Positions 26,623 to 35,514 of a DNA stretch of 64,000 bases are shown here, piece after piece. Every line of letters starts with the position of its first letter. The stretch's first letter is position 1. The stretch is from the NCBI GenBank assembly GCA_910579105.1, contig CAJTRT010000005.1:12815-76814 (forward strand). The letters are read 5' to 3'. The position numbers were made by a program, and so were the translations under genes. The DNA is from an uncultured Muribaculaceae bacterium. GTDB taxonomy: Bacteria; Bacteroidota; Bacteroidia; Bacteroidales; Muribaculaceae. A model generated the notes under the pieces. It made no database searches and was not told the DNA's origin. It saw nothing but the letters and a program-made list of their open reading frames with translations.

Positions 26623-26851
26623 ATTTCTTATAAAGCGGTATGAATATGATGAAGCCGGAAGCTATGACAGGGAACAAAGACACAAGGGTCAGCGGAATCT
26701 GCTGCGCTATCATCCTGGTAATAAGGATGGCGCATATTCCCAGCCACAACAGTCCTATAATCACGAACCTCAGAATAACGGACACGCTCATCAGATGAAT
26801 AATCAGTTTATCTCGCGCCGGAAAGCCCTGATGGCTTCCTGACGCTTTCAA
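26579..26851 (-). CDS. Small two-helix membrane protein overlapping dxs
   Basis: Up to 90 residues; a Met at residue 21 (ATG at 26791) gives a 70-residue version starting MSVSVILRFVIIGLLWLG. Two hydrophobic helices (about 24-45 and 52-73) and a charged Lys/Arg/Asn tail. I recognise no family. It ends 44 bp inside the dxs start region in another frame, which suggests translational coupling, and it follows directly after a good -7 box. The coding call rests on the membrane pattern and position only. Confidence 0.5.
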   Translation of the reverse strand: MKASGSHQGFPARDKLIIHLMSVSVILRFVIIGLLWLGICAILITRMIAQQIPLTLVSLFPVIASGFIIFIPLYKKYVGNNNKRDSDNCR

Positions 26852-26855
26852 TAAG

Positions 26856-26888
26856 CAAAATTAGCAATTTTTTCTGACATTACAGCAA
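26856..26888 (-). promoter_or_regulatory. Promoter for the small membrane gene-dxs-trkA-trkH transcript
   Basis: Minus-strand TTG (26886-26888), a 22-nt spacer and TAATTTTG (26856-26863). The -7 match is exact, the spacer two longer than usual. Confidence 0.5.
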
Positions 26889-27012
26889 CCCTCACCGCAT
26901 ATTCACCTTTTGACCAGCCGCCGCCTGTCTTTATCAGGCCGCCCCTATGTGAAGGAGGGAGCCATAATGGCTCTCGGGCCTGTCGACTGAGCATAATGTA
27001 GTAACAACAAGA

Positions 27013-27040
27013 CGCTGTGTCTTTTGACCAAGACACAGCG
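27013..27040 (-). terminator. Hairpin terminator after the TetR gene
   Basis: A perfect 10-bp stem (27013-27022 with 27031-27040) with an 8-nt loop. On the minus strand it is followed by TCTTGTTGTT, a moderate U-rich tract, 64 bp past the TetR stop. Confidence 0.55.
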
Positions 27041-27103
27041 CCATAGGGGGTTCGCGGGGCGTCCATACATCAACCGACGCACAGAAGTCGTCGGAGATGG
27101 GAT

Positions 27104-27823
27104 TCAATATTGGAGGGCATTCGCGATAACATCTTCCGCGACACCCTGTTGGCGGAGATTTTCGGCAATACGCTCCCTCTCCCTGTCAACCGGAGCCTTG
27201 CAGAAGAGCATTTCTCCAACATGGCGGCACGCGCCCGTCACCCTGCGGCGCCCCTCTTCGGTATTGAGGTCTATGCCAGCGAAGGGAGAGCGGTCCTTGT
27301 GGAGCACGAGATAATATATGCCCGCCACCAGCATGGCGGTTACGGCCACGATGTCTTGCCTTGACGTTTCTTCCAGCCCTGAGGCCATATCGAGCATCTC
27401 CTGGGAATGGAGTTCGCGCAGACGCGCCGTGCGCTCGGTTATGTGGTTCCCCTCCGAGATTTCCCATCTCAGGATTTCCGCCATTATGGCGTCATTGATC
27501 AAGGTCTCCATAAGTTTGCCGAGCAACTCGCCATACACTTCGGGGGTGCCGAGCTCTTTGAGATTGTTGCGGACGAAATCACGCAGCCAATAGTCATATT
27601 TTTTCACAAACTCGTCGTAGAACTCGTCAAGATTCTTGTAGCGGTTGTAAAACACTATCGGCTCGATCTTGGCCTTCTTCACTATATCCGTTACAAGGGC
27701 CAGGGAAAATCCTTTCTTTTTGATTTGTGACACGGCCGCTTTCATGATCGCCTCTTCAATATCGGCTTTCGAGCGTCTGGGACGGCGAGTCGTTTTAGCT
27801 TCGTTAGCTGGTTCCATATCCAA
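27104..27823 (-). CDS. TetR/AcrR family transcriptional regulator
   Basis: 239 residues. The N-terminal helix-turn-helix is at about residues 18-70: ADIEEAIMKAAVSQIKKKG, LALVTDIVKKAKIEPIVFY and RYKNLDEFYDEFV. The rest is the ligand and dimer helical domain, with no strong clue to the ligand. It is a single-gene transcript with its own promoter and terminator; no divergent efflux pump or enzyme adjoins, so the target is probably elsewhere or its own promoter. A Met at residue 3 is an alternative start. Confidence 0.86.
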   Translation of the reverse strand: MDMEPANEAKTTRRPRRSKADIEEAIMKAAVSQIKKKGFSLALVTDIVKKAKIEPIVFYNRYKNLDEFYDEFVKKYDYWLRDFVRNNLKELGTPEVYGELLGKLMETLINDAIMAEILRWEISEGNHITERTARLRELHSQEMLDMASGLEETSRQDIVAVTAMLVAGIYYLVLHKDRSPFAGIDLNTEEGRRRVTGACRHVGEMLFCKAPVDRERERIAENLRQQGVAEDVIANALQY

Positions 27824-27897
27824 GATTTATTTCATAGGCATCGCCCGCTCCATCCATCCGACGGGCTTGTATTTGATGCCGCATATAAACAACACCG

Positions 27898-27929
27898 CAA
27901 ATATATACAATATTCGCGGTGCTTACAAT
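27898..27929 (-). promoter_or_regulatory. Promoter of the TetR gene
   Basis: Minus-strand ATTG (27926-27929), a 20-nt spacer and TATATTTG (27898-27905). Start near 27891, leaving about 68 nt of leader, with room for an operator. Confidence 0.6.
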
Positions 27930-27984
27930 AATTAGTCAGTTAAGAAATCCATCTGCGGTGTAGCCGATTTGGCAACTCGCACGC

Positions 27985-30105
27985 CTATTTCTCTTCCTTG
28001 GAGTTATCTGGCCGTCCGGCAGGTGCGGGACCAGCTTCGGATTCACCTGTGCCACAGCCGTCGCCTGTCGCGTTTTTATCCGCCGTGACATCTGTCGCCT
28101 CCACATCGACCGGCACTGGTGGCGGAAGCTGCTTGTCGCCCTTGTCGGCAGCCCTCTGCGCGGCAAGGATCTCATCGGTGCGCGAAGCCCACTGCCGCTT
28201 GCCGAAAATGCGTTCCACGTCTTCTGTGAAAATCACTTCTCTGGAATACAGCACTTCGGCAAGCTGGTTGTGTCCCGACGCGTGTTCGCTGAGAATCGAC
28301 TTCGCTCGCTCGTACTGCTCGTTTATAATCCGCGAGACCTCTTCGTCGATCATCCGGGCGCGGTCGTCACTGTAAGGTTTGGAGAACCCGTAATTCTGAC
28401 CGGTGGAATCGTAATAGGAGAGATTGGGGAGGCGCTCGCTCATACCGTAATACACCACCATCGCGTATGCCTGTTTGGTTACCCGCTCGAGGTCGTTGGC
28501 AGCCCCGGTCGAGATGTGGCCGAGGAACAGCTCTTCCGCGGCGCGGCCTCCGAGGGTGGCGCACATTTCGTCAAGTATGGCTTGAGAAGGTGTGATCTGG
28601 CGTTCCTCCGGGAGATACCAAGCGGCACCAAGAGCGCGTCCGCGAGGAACGATTGTGACCTTTATCAGGGGGTTCGCGTAACGTAGGAACCAGCTTACCG
28701 TCGCATGGCCGGCCTCGTGGCACGCAATGGCGCGCTTTTCCTCTTCGGTGGTTATTTTGGAGCGCTTCTCCAGGCCGCCGATAATACGGTCTACCGCGTC
28801 GATGAAATCCTGCTTCTGAACAACCTCCTTGTTGCGCCGGGCAGCTATAAGCGCCGCCTCGTTGCAGACGTTGGCGATGTCAGCCCCGGAGAAGCCGGGG
28901 GTCTGCCGGGCGAGCAGGTCGATGTTCACGCTGTCATCGATCTTGATATTCTTCAAATGCACTTTGAATATCTCCACGCGGTCGTTCAGCTCGGGCAGCT
29001 CTACATAGATCTGACGGTCGAAACGCCCGGCGCGGAGCAGGGCCTTGTCGAGTATGTCGGCCCGGTTGGTCGCCGCGAGAATAATCACACCGCTGTTGGT
29101 GCCGAACCCGTCCATCTCGGTAAGGAGCTGGTTGAGAGTGTTCTCGCGCTCATCGTTAGCGCCCATGTTCGGGTTCTTGCCTCGAGCCCGGCCTACCGCG
29201 TCAATCTCGTCGATGAACACTATGCAGGGGGCCTTCTCCTTGGCTTTCTGAAAGAGGTCGCGGACGCGCGACGCGCCTACACCTACGAACATCTCCACGA
29301 AATCAGAACCGGACATGGAAAAGAAAGGCACATTGGCCTCTCCGGCGACGGCTTTGGCAAGCAGGGTCTTACCTGTTCCCGGAGGCCCCACAAGGAGGGC
29401 CCCTTTCGGTATCTTGCCGCCAAGATTCGTATAGCGCTGCGGATTTTTGAGGAACTCGACAATTTCTTCGATTTCCACTTTGGCTTCCGACAGACCGGCA
29501 ACATCCTGGAATGTTACTTTCACGGGGCCGTCCTTGTCGAAAATCTGCGCCTTTGACTTACCGACGGAGAACACGCCGCCAGAACCGTCGCGGCCGCTCA
29601 TCCGCTTCATTATGAAGAACCAGAAGGCTACGAGCAGGAGCACCGGGCCGAAAGTCCAGAGTATGGCCGACAGGTCTGTTCCTTCCTCGTAGTCCACCGG
29701 TCCGGTGTAGATTCCCTGCTGGCGGAGAGCGTCGATTTTACGGGAAAAGTCGCCGAGTTCGGGAATCTGGGTGGTGATGCACGCCTCGCCGCCGTCCTTG
29801 TACTGACTCTGGTGGAATACCTTCCTGGCCAGGGAGTCGGAAAGCATGGCGGTAGCGACGCCCTTGCGCTTGTCAACGATTATCTCCGTGATTCCGTGAT
29901 TCCGCGAGATTACCGAATCAGTCAGGTAGCTCTCAAATTCGGAATACTTGACTTGTTTTTTTATGGAATTGTCATCAAGATAGTACGCGCCAAAGAGGAA
30001 CACGAGTATCACGGCGTACATCCAGAACATGCTGAACCGTATCTGCGGTGTCTTTTTCTTGCCGCTTGGATTGCCGTTATTTGATGATTGCTTGTTGTCA
30101 GCCAT
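27985..30105 (-). CDS. ftsH: ATP-dependent zinc metalloprotease FtsH
   Basis: Membrane-anchored AAA+ protease that extracts and degrades membrane and regulatory proteins. 706 residues from the ATG at 30105. Order: membrane helix (FSMFWMYAVILVFLFGAYYL), periplasmic domain, second helix (LLLVAFWFFIMK), AAA domain with Walker A GPPGTGKTLLAKA, Walker B IVFIDEIDAVGR and second-region AATNRADILDKALLRAGR, then the zinc protease site HEAGH. The C-terminal tail is Pro/Asp/Ala-rich. An in-frame ATG at 30204 would add 33 residues of poor, Arg/His-rich character that overlap rsfS, so the later start, MADNKQSSN, is preferred. Confidence 0.96.
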   Translation of the reverse strand: MADNKQSSNNGNPSGKKKTPQIRFSMFWMYAVILVFLFGAYYLDDNSIKKQVKYSEFESYLTDSVISRNHGITEIIVDKRKGVATAMLSDSLARKVFHQSQYKDGGEACITTQIPELGDFSRKIDALRQQGIYTGPVDYEEGTDLSAILWTFGPVLLLVAFWFFIMKRMSGRDGSGGVFSVGKSKAQIFDKDGPVKVTFQDVAGLSEAKVEIEEIVEFLKNPQRYTNLGGKIPKGALLVGPPGTGKTLLAKAVAGEANVPFFSMSGSDFVEMFVGVGASRVRDLFQKAKEKAPCIVFIDEIDAVGRARGKNPNMGANDERENTLNQLLTEMDGFGTNSGVIILAATNRADILDKALLRAGRFDRQIYVELPELNDRVEIFKVHLKNIKIDDSVNIDLLARQTPGFSGADIANVCNEAALIAARRNKEVVQKQDFIDAVDRIIGGLEKRSKITTEEEKRAIACHEAGHATVSWFLRYANPLIKVTIVPRGRALGAAWYLPEERQITPSQAILDEMCATLGGRAAEELFLGHISTGAANDLERVTKQAYAMVVYYGMSERLPNLSYYDSTGQNYGFSKPYSDDRARMIDEEVSRIINEQYERAKSILSEHASGHNQLAEVLYSREVIFTEDVERIFGKRQWASRTDEILAAQRAADKGDKQLPPPVPVDVEATDVTADKNATGDGCGTGESEAGPAPAGRPDNSKEEK

Positions 30106-30161
30106 ATTGTTTTCGTGATAGGGTGGGTCTGTTCCGACAATGCTGCCGTCGTGTCCAGGCG

Positions 30162-30551
30162 TCAGTCGAGGTCGGGAATGTTGGTTATGACGGCGTCGCT
30201 CCAAAGCTCTTCAAGATTGTAAAGAGAGCGGGCCTCGCGGGTAAACACATGCACGAGCGTGTCGCCATAATCGATCACGATCCACTGCGCGTTGCGGTAG
30301 CCGTCGTAGTTGTAGGGTTTTATACGGTTGCTTTCGAGAAGGGCGTCTCGCACATGGTCGGCGATCGCCGCGACCTGCTGGTTTGAAGTCCCCTGGCAGA
30401 GTATGAATTTCATAGCCGGGGCGGCCTCGATAGACGAGAGGTCTATGATGGTGATTTCCTTTCCCTTGCGATCCTGTATGGCGTCAATCACGAGATTGTC
30501 GAACGACGCGCTATCCGTCATCCGGGATTTAGAAGTCAGTTTATCTGTCAT
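30162..30551 (-). CDS. rsfS: Ribosome silencing factor RsfS
   Basis: 129 residues, RsfS/Iojap/YbeB family. It binds ribosomal protein uL14 on the free 50S subunit and blocks 30S joining when nutrients are short. Family motifs: ITIIDLSSIEAAPAMKFILC, GTSNQQVAAIADHVRDAL, and WIVIDYGDTLVHVF with the tail REARSLYNLEELWSDA. A Met at residue 11 is a possible start. It lies 56 bp upstream of ftsH, the usual Bacteroidetes neighbour, and the two probably share a transcript. Confidence 0.94.
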   Translation of the reverse strand: MTDKLTSKSRMTDSASFDNLVIDAIQDRKGKEITIIDLSSIEAAPAMKFILCQGTSNQQVAAIADHVRDALLESNRIKPYNYDGYRNAQWIVIDYGDTLVHVFTREARSLYNLEELWSDAVITNIPDLD

Positions 30552-30705
30552 ATGAAAGTCAGTTCTAATGCTAATGGAATGAATACGTTGAAACGTTGCC
30601 CGCCTGCGTCCAGGCGGATTTTAGAAGTTGCGAAGTTACTAATTATTTCCGACATTGTGGGCGCTTTTCCCGAAAGGGGCAACTCTTTTTACCATTATTA
30701 AACAA

Positions 30706-31947
30706 TCATTCGAAGCGCATGGTTTTCGCCGGCGATATTCTCGCGACAACGGCGGCCGGAATCAGCATGAGCCCCGCGGAAACAGCTACAACGCCCAGAT
30801 CGAGGAGCGCCACATGCAACCAGCTGATCTCCACAGGCACATAACTCAGATAATAAGCCTGCGGGTCGAGAGGCAGGTAGTGCCACATTCGCTGTGTCAG
30901 CAAAAAGCCAAGCGCCAGTATGTTGCCGGTCAGGAGACCTATGGCCACGATTCTGCCGCCAAGCAGGATGAACACGCGCCTGACCAGGCCGTCGGTGGCA
31001 CCGAGGCTTTTCAGCTGGCCTATCATGCGCACTCTTTCCAGAATCAGAATGAACACGCTTGAAATCAGAGTAAAGCCGCTCACGCATCCCATCAGTATCA
31101 GTATCACGACCACATTGGTGTCAAGAAGCCCGAGCCAGTTATAATACATCGCGCCGGACCGCGACACGGTATCGACCACCATAGGTTCACGTAACCGGCC
31201 AAACGCGTACTCCTTGTTAAGAGCCTGCTGCAACCGCTCAGCCGAGCGTTTTATTTCCGCCTCGGGTATGCCTTGCAGTTCAAGCCGCAGGCCGTTTCCC
31301 GCGCCAAGTCCGCACACGCCTTGCGATTCCGGGAGGGGCAGATACGCCGTGAGATCGTCGTAATCGCCGAAATTGCTCCTGAACAGACCGCTGACAGCAT
31401 AGCGCCTCGCTTTCAGCGCGCCATTGACGAAGAAATACGAATAAACCTTGTCGCCGGTCGAAAGGCGCAGCCTGGATGCCTGCCGCTCGGACAAAAGCAC
31501 CTCCCGCGCCGTGTCGGCGGGGATGGTGCCGGAAACGACCATATCCGACACAAAACGAAGTCCCGCGGAATCAGAGGGGAGCGAGCGAAACACCACTCCC
31601 AGAAAATCATCTTCTGTTTTAAGAATTCCGGCATGGCGCACAGCCGGTGCTACGCTGGCAGCGGGTATGGCGTCCCCGACGGCTTCCGATATAGCCGGCG
31701 TCAGGGCTACCGGCAGCATCGCCTCGCCGCTTACATTCCTGGCCGGCTCTATGCTGATCGCGGCCTCGAATCCGGCCACTTTCTCCCTGATGGCGTTCTT
31801 GAATCCGAGCACTATGCCGATCGACAGCAACATCACGGCGACGGCACACGAAATACCCGCCACCGCGATAACCACGTTGGTCGAGGGTCGCCGCCTGCCG
31901 CCCGGTGTCAGGCGAAGTCGCCGGCTTATGAACAGCGCTACATTCAC
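30706..31947 (-). CDS. FtsX-like ABC transporter permease (LolC/E or MacB type)
   Basis: 413 residues: an N-terminal helix (VVIAVAGISCAVAVMLLSIGIVLGF), a large periplasmic MacB-like domain (about 50-270), and three C-terminal membrane helices of the FtsX domain (VVVILILMGCVSGFTLISSVFILILE, then RVFILLGGRIVAIGLLTG, then LLDLGVVAVSAGLMLIPAAVVA, each shortened in reading). The order fits lipoprotein-release permeases of the LolCDE system, which move lipoproteins from the inner membrane. The ATPase partner is not adjacent. It ends with the ISPAKTMRFE tail common to LolC/E proteins of this group. Confidence 0.85.
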   Translation of the reverse strand: MNVALFISRRLRLTPGGRRRPSTNVVIAVAGISCAVAVMLLSIGIVLGFKNAIREKVAGFEAAISIEPARNVSGEAMLPVALTPAISEAVGDAIPAASVAPAVRHAGILKTEDDFLGVVFRSLPSDSAGLRFVSDMVVSGTIPADTAREVLLSERQASRLRLSTGDKVYSYFFVNGALKARRYAVSGLFRSNFGDYDDLTAYLPLPESQGVCGLGAGNGLRLELQGIPEAEIKRSAERLQQALNKEYAFGRLREPMVVDTVSRSGAMYYNWLGLLDTNVVVILILMGCVSGFTLISSVFILILERVRMIGQLKSLGATDGLVRRVFILLGGRIVAIGLLTGNILALGFLLTQRMWHYLPLDPQAYYLSYVPVEISWLHVALLDLGVVAVSAGLMLIPAAVVARISPAKTMRFE

Positions 31948-32118
31948 TCCGCGAATTTATGAAAATATATTAAAAATCCGTCACTTCCACCCACTGTTTG
32001 TTATAAGGGTAAACATCAAAGCCTGTAACAAGCCTTTGAACATAGAGAAATGCCGCCACTGGCGGAAATCTCCGAGGGATTATTCATTATATTACACTTT
32101 GCTCAACATCGAGGGACA

Positions 32119-33111
32119 ATGAAATTCAATTCTAAAATTCGCAGAAACTTACGGTGGAAATACGCGATGCTGATGTTCCTCCTCTCTCTCGCACTGACAC
32201 TCATCGCCCTTCCGTGTGTGGCCGCTGAGGCTCCAGACACCCTGATAGTCAACACGACCGACAAGTTATTGATACAGACGGAGGAAACTGGCGGCCAAAC
32301 GCGCGTCGACATCGAGGAATTCGCCGGTCCCGAGGCCGGCGAACCGATCGGTCCCCCCGAGGCCCCTCCCGCGACAGCCGACGCGCCTCAGCGCCTATGG
32401 GCCGACACAATCGCCCTGATTCCCGAAAGGCCGCGCTCTCTTTACCATCTTCCGGCATCCTGGACCCGCTCGGAGCCATATTGGCACGGGATGTGGATCA
32501 ACACCGCCATTCTTTCCGGAGCGTTCATCGGGACGCTGTTCGTGCTCGAAATGCTTCCCGAGGACGCTACGACCTGGAACCGTGCGGCGCTTCGCAAGGT
32601 GCCTTTCTACGAGCGGTGGTACCGCAACGTGTTCAAGCGCGGCCCCGAATGGGACCATGACAACCCGATATTCAACTACGTCCTGCATCCATATGCCGGA
32701 GCCGCCTATTTCATGGGGGCGAGGACATGCGGTTTCAATTTCTGGCAGTCGATGCTTTACAGCGCCCTCATCTCCACGATCGGATGGGAATTCGGCATCG
32801 AGGCCTGCATGGAGCGGCCGTCCTACCAGGATCTGCTTGTCACCCCGATCATAGGCTCACTGCTTGGGGAGGGCTGTTACCGCGCCAAACGGTTCATCGT
32901 GGATAATGATTACGAGCTGCTCGGCTCGCCGGTGCTCGGCCATATCGTCGCGTTCTTCCTTGATCCGCTTAACGAGGTGATGGGGTATTTCAATCCAGGA
33001 AAATGCCGCAACCTCGGTCCCGGATGTTTCACTTCGGAACCGCTGCTGATTCCGGCGCCGCTCCCGGGTGAGTCGAAAGCGTTCGGATTTCGTCTTTCCG
33101 CGACATTCTGA
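32119..33111 (+). CDS. DUF3943 domain-containing exported protein
   Basis: 330 residues from the ATG at 32119. Signal peptide (AMLMFLLSLALTLIALPCVAAE), a Pro/Ala/Glu-rich linker (about 50-90), then the DUF3943 domain (SEPYWHGMWINTAILSGAF, FKRGPEWDHDNPIFNYVLH, GWEFGIEACMERPSYQDL, TPIIGSLLGEG). The family is found in Bacteroidetes and Proteobacteria and is thought to be envelope-associated; its function is unknown. An upstream ATG at 32050 would put 23 residues ahead of the signal peptide and is rejected. It is convergent with dnaB, with 1 bp between the two genes. Confidence 0.85.
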   Translation: MKFNSKIRRNLRWKYAMLMFLLSLALTLIALPCVAAEAPDTLIVNTTDKLLIQTEETGGQTRVDIEEFAGPEAGEPIGPPEAPPATADAPQRLWADTIALIPERPRSLYHLPASWTRSEPYWHGMWINTAILSGAFIGTLFVLEMLPEDATTWNRAALRKVPFYERWYRNVFKRGPEWDHDNPIFNYVLHPYAGAAYFMGARTCGFNFWQSMLYSALISTIGWEFGIEACMERPSYQDLLVTPIIGSLLGEGCYRAKRFIVDNDYELLGSPVLGHIVAFFLDPLNEVMGYFNPGKCRNLGPGCFTSEPLLIPAPLPGESKAFGFRLSATF

Positions 33112-33112
33112 T

Positions 33113-34675
33113 TCAGAAGGGTACCGCGCCCGTGCCGTCGGAGGATATGTCGGCCGTGCCGCCCGATGGGGCTGACGGACTGAACGGGTCACCCGCGCCG
33201 CCGACACTGCCGCCCCCGTTGAGTCTGGATCCGACAACCTCCTGTGTGGCGATTCTGTTCTCGTCCCAGTTCTGGAACCGGGCGAACTGGCTGACAAAGC
33301 GCATATCCACGTCATCGACCTTACCAGAACGGTGTTTGGCCACTATGAACTGCGCCAGGCCGCGTATGTCGCGCCCTTCGGCATCCTCCCCGCTATGCAG
33401 ATAATACTCCGGACGGTGTATGAAGCACACTATGTCGGCATCCTGCTCTATGGCGCCGGATTCGCGGAGGTCGCTGAGCTGCGGGCGCTTGCTTTGGCCG
33501 TCACCTCGGTTCTCGACCGAGCGGTTAAGCTGCGAAAGCGCTATAATCGGGATATTCAGCTCCTTGGCGAGCTGTTTTAGAGAACGCGAAATCATGGATA
33601 CTTCCTGCTCGCGGCTGCCGAACTTCATCCCGGACGCGTTCATCAGCTGCAAGTAGTCGATGATCAGAATCTTCACGTCGTGCTCCCTTACAAGGCGCCG
33701 GGCCTTCGTACGCAACTCGAAAATCGAAAGCGACGGTGTATCGTCGATATAAAGGGGAGCCCCGTACAGGTTTTTAACCCCCGCCATGAGCTTGTCCCAG
33801 TCGCCTGGCGACAGTTTTCCGCTCTTGATGATTTCGCCCGGAAGCTCGCATACGTTGCTTATCAGGCGGTTCACGAGCTGCAAATTGCTCATTTCAAGCG
33901 AAAATATGGCGACAGGCGTGTTCAGGTTCACGGCCATGTTCTTCGCCATGGAAAGCACGAATGCGGTCTTGCCCATAGCCGGACGGGCTGCGATGATGAT
34001 CAGGTCGGAGTTCTGCCAGCCGGAAGTGAGTTTGTCAAGTTCGTGGAACCCGGTTTCAAGTCCGCTGAGGCCGGAGGCTCGGTTCATGGCTGCCTCTATC
34101 TGGGCGAGCGCCTGGTTGATGACAGGGTCGATCGCCGTAACGTCCTTCTTGACATTGCGTTGGGAAATCTCGAAAAGGCGTCCCTCGGCTTCCTGCATCA
34201 GGTCGTCGACATCGTTGGCCGAATCATAGGCCTTGGCCTCGATCTGGGAAGCGAACGATATGAGTTCGCGCGCCAGGAATTTCTGCGCCACTATTCGGGC
34301 GTGGAAATCGACGTGCGCTCCCGACATCACTCTGGAAGTCAGCTCGGAAATGCGCACAGGGCCGCCGACCGCTTCGAGATCGCCGTTGGAGCGGAGTTTC
34401 TCCGTAACGGTAAGCATGTCGATCGGCTGCTGCGAAGCGCCAAGCTGCTGGACAGCAGTGAAAATCTTCTGATGGGCGGGCTCGTAGAAACATTCAGGGC
34501 GCAGCAGGTCGCACACGGTCGTGTACGCGTCCTTTTCAAGCATCAAGGCTCCGAGTACCGCCTCCTCCACCTCCAGGTCGCGCGGGGCGATCCTTCCTTC
34601 GGAGTCAAGGAGCTTCTGCTGGTTGTCATATGGATTGCCGAACCGGCGGCGGTTGTTCTGATTATCGTTGGGCAT
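33113..34675 (-). CDS. dnaB: Replicative DNA helicase
   Basis: Hexameric 5'-3' helicase of the replication fork. 520 residues from the ATG at 34675. N-terminal DnaB domain (DLEVEEAVLGALMLEKDAY), linker helix, then the RecA-like C-terminal domain with Walker A ARPAMGKTAFVLSMA, Walker B ILIIDYLQLM and the DnaB motif SRSLKQLAKELNIP. The tail is Gly/Ser-rich. An earlier in-frame ATG at 34723 lies upstream of the mapped promoter boxes and is rejected. The promoter sits inside the 3' end of the upstream murU-like gene. Confidence 0.96.
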   Translation of the reverse strand: MPNDNQNNRRRFGNPYDNQQKLLDSEGRIAPRDLEVEEAVLGALMLEKDAYTTVCDLLRPECFYEPAHQKIFTAVQQLGASQQPIDMLTVTEKLRSNGDLEAVGGPVRISELTSRVMSGAHVDFHARIVAQKFLARELISFASQIEAKAYDSANDVDDLMQEAEGRLFEISQRNVKKDVTAIDPVINQALAQIEAAMNRASGLSGLETGFHELDKLTSGWQNSDLIIIAARPAMGKTAFVLSMAKNMAVNLNTPVAIFSLEMSNLQLVNRLISNVCELPGEIIKSGKLSPGDWDKLMAGVKNLYGAPLYIDDTPSLSIFELRTKARRLVREHDVKILIIDYLQLMNASGMKFGSREQEVSMISRSLKQLAKELNIPIIALSQLNRSVENRGDGQSKRPQLSDLRESGAIEQDADIVCFIHRPEYYLHSGEDAEGRDIRGLAQFIVAKHRSGKVDDVDMRFVSQFARFQNWDENRIATQEVVGSRLNGGGSVGGAGDPFSPSAPSGGTADISSDGTGAVPF

Positions 34676-34692
34676 ATTGTTGTTCTTTGTCG

Positions 34693-34724
34693 CGAAGTTA
34701 CATTTTACCGGCCGAGTTGGCAAA
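34693..34724 (-). promoter_or_regulatory. Promoter of dnaB, embedded in the 3' end of the murU-like gene
   Basis: Minus-strand TTTG (34721-34724), exactly 20 nt, then TAACTTCG (34693-34700), one base off the -7 consensus. Start near 34687 leaves an approximately 12-nt leader. It overlaps the last codons of the gene ending at 34698. Confidence 0.65.
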
Positions 34725-35489
34725 TTTCGGCATTACCCCGTAGTCGGACGCGAACGACTGTTCCGCCGCCGCGAGCTTTTCGGGAGTGCCTATGTCATGC
34801 CACCGGAACGACTCCGAGGGATGGAACGACTTGACACGTTCCTTTCCGATAACGCTCAGGTAAAATGGTATTATCGAGAACACATCCCCGGCATTCGCGG
34901 CATATGATTCCAATATCGGAAATATTGCCGGACTGATGATGTGAACGCCTCCGAACGCCAGCCGCGACAGACCCGGTGCCGAGGGATCAAAGCCTGCCGG
35001 ACGGCGCTCCCCGTCGTTTATATTCTCCCACCCCCTGAGGTCATCGGCTGAGTCAAAATACAATTGCCTTGACGACGGGCGCGGAAAAGCCAGCAGAGTG
35101 GCGAGCGGATTCTCTGACAAATGCCGGTGAAGCATCTCAACGATATTGAAATCGGTCAGTATGTCGGCGTTGTGAACCACCACCGGCTCGTCACCGTCAA
35201 GGAAACGCCTGGCATGGAGCAGACCGCCACCCGTGTCAAGCAGCGCGCGACTCTCGTCGGAAACCACGATGTCGGCTCCGAAATAATCATTCGCTTCCAA
35301 ATAGGCGGTTATCTGCCCGGGGAAATGATGTGTGTTGACCACTATGCGGGTAATACCGGCGGCCGTCATTTTCTCAATCACGCGGCGGAGCATCGGTTTC
35401 CCTCCTACGGGGGCGAGAGCCTTTGGATGGCTGTCGGTGAAGGGGCGCAGCCTGGAGCCGACGCCTGCCGCGAATATCATTCCTTTCAT
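34698..35489 (-). CDS. murU: N-acetylmuramate-1-phosphate uridylyltransferase (MurU-like)
   Basis: 263 residues, sugar-phosphate nucleotidyltransferase: MIFAAGVGSRLRPFTDSHPK is the nucleotide-binding signature, KALAPVGGKPML the following motif, and HNADILTDFN carries the metal-binding Asp. By itself this would be a generic NDP-sugar enzyme. It follows an AmgK-type kinase by 25 bp, and the AmgK-MurU pair is the known route by which MurNAc from recycled peptidoglycan is turned to UDP-MurNAc without passing through GlcN-6-P. The function is therefore inferred from family plus pairing. Confidence 0.8.
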   Translation of the reverse strand: MKGMIFAAGVGSRLRPFTDSHPKALAPVGGKPMLRRVIEKMTAAGITRIVVNTHHFPGQITAYLEANDYFGADIVVSDESRALLDTGGGLLHARRFLDGDEPVVVHNADILTDFNIVEMLHRHLSENPLATLLAFPRPSSRQLYFDSADDLRGWENINDGERRPAGFDPSAPGLSRLAFGGVHIISPAIFPILESYAANAGDVFSIIPFYLSVIGKERVKSFHPSESFRWHDIGTPEKLAAAEQSFASDYGVMPKFANSAGKM

Positions 35490-35514
35490 ATCGTTTCAGA
35501 TTTTCAAGCGGCCT

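Noticed and set aside
7603..27968. 13-nt match TGTAGCCGATTTG near 7603 and near 27956
   Set aside because: Short, with diverging flanks and no common context; probably chance.
33680..34834. Open frame of 384 codons opposite dnaB
   Set aside because: It lies antisense to a clear replicative helicase and crosses the dnaB promoter; no domain recognised.
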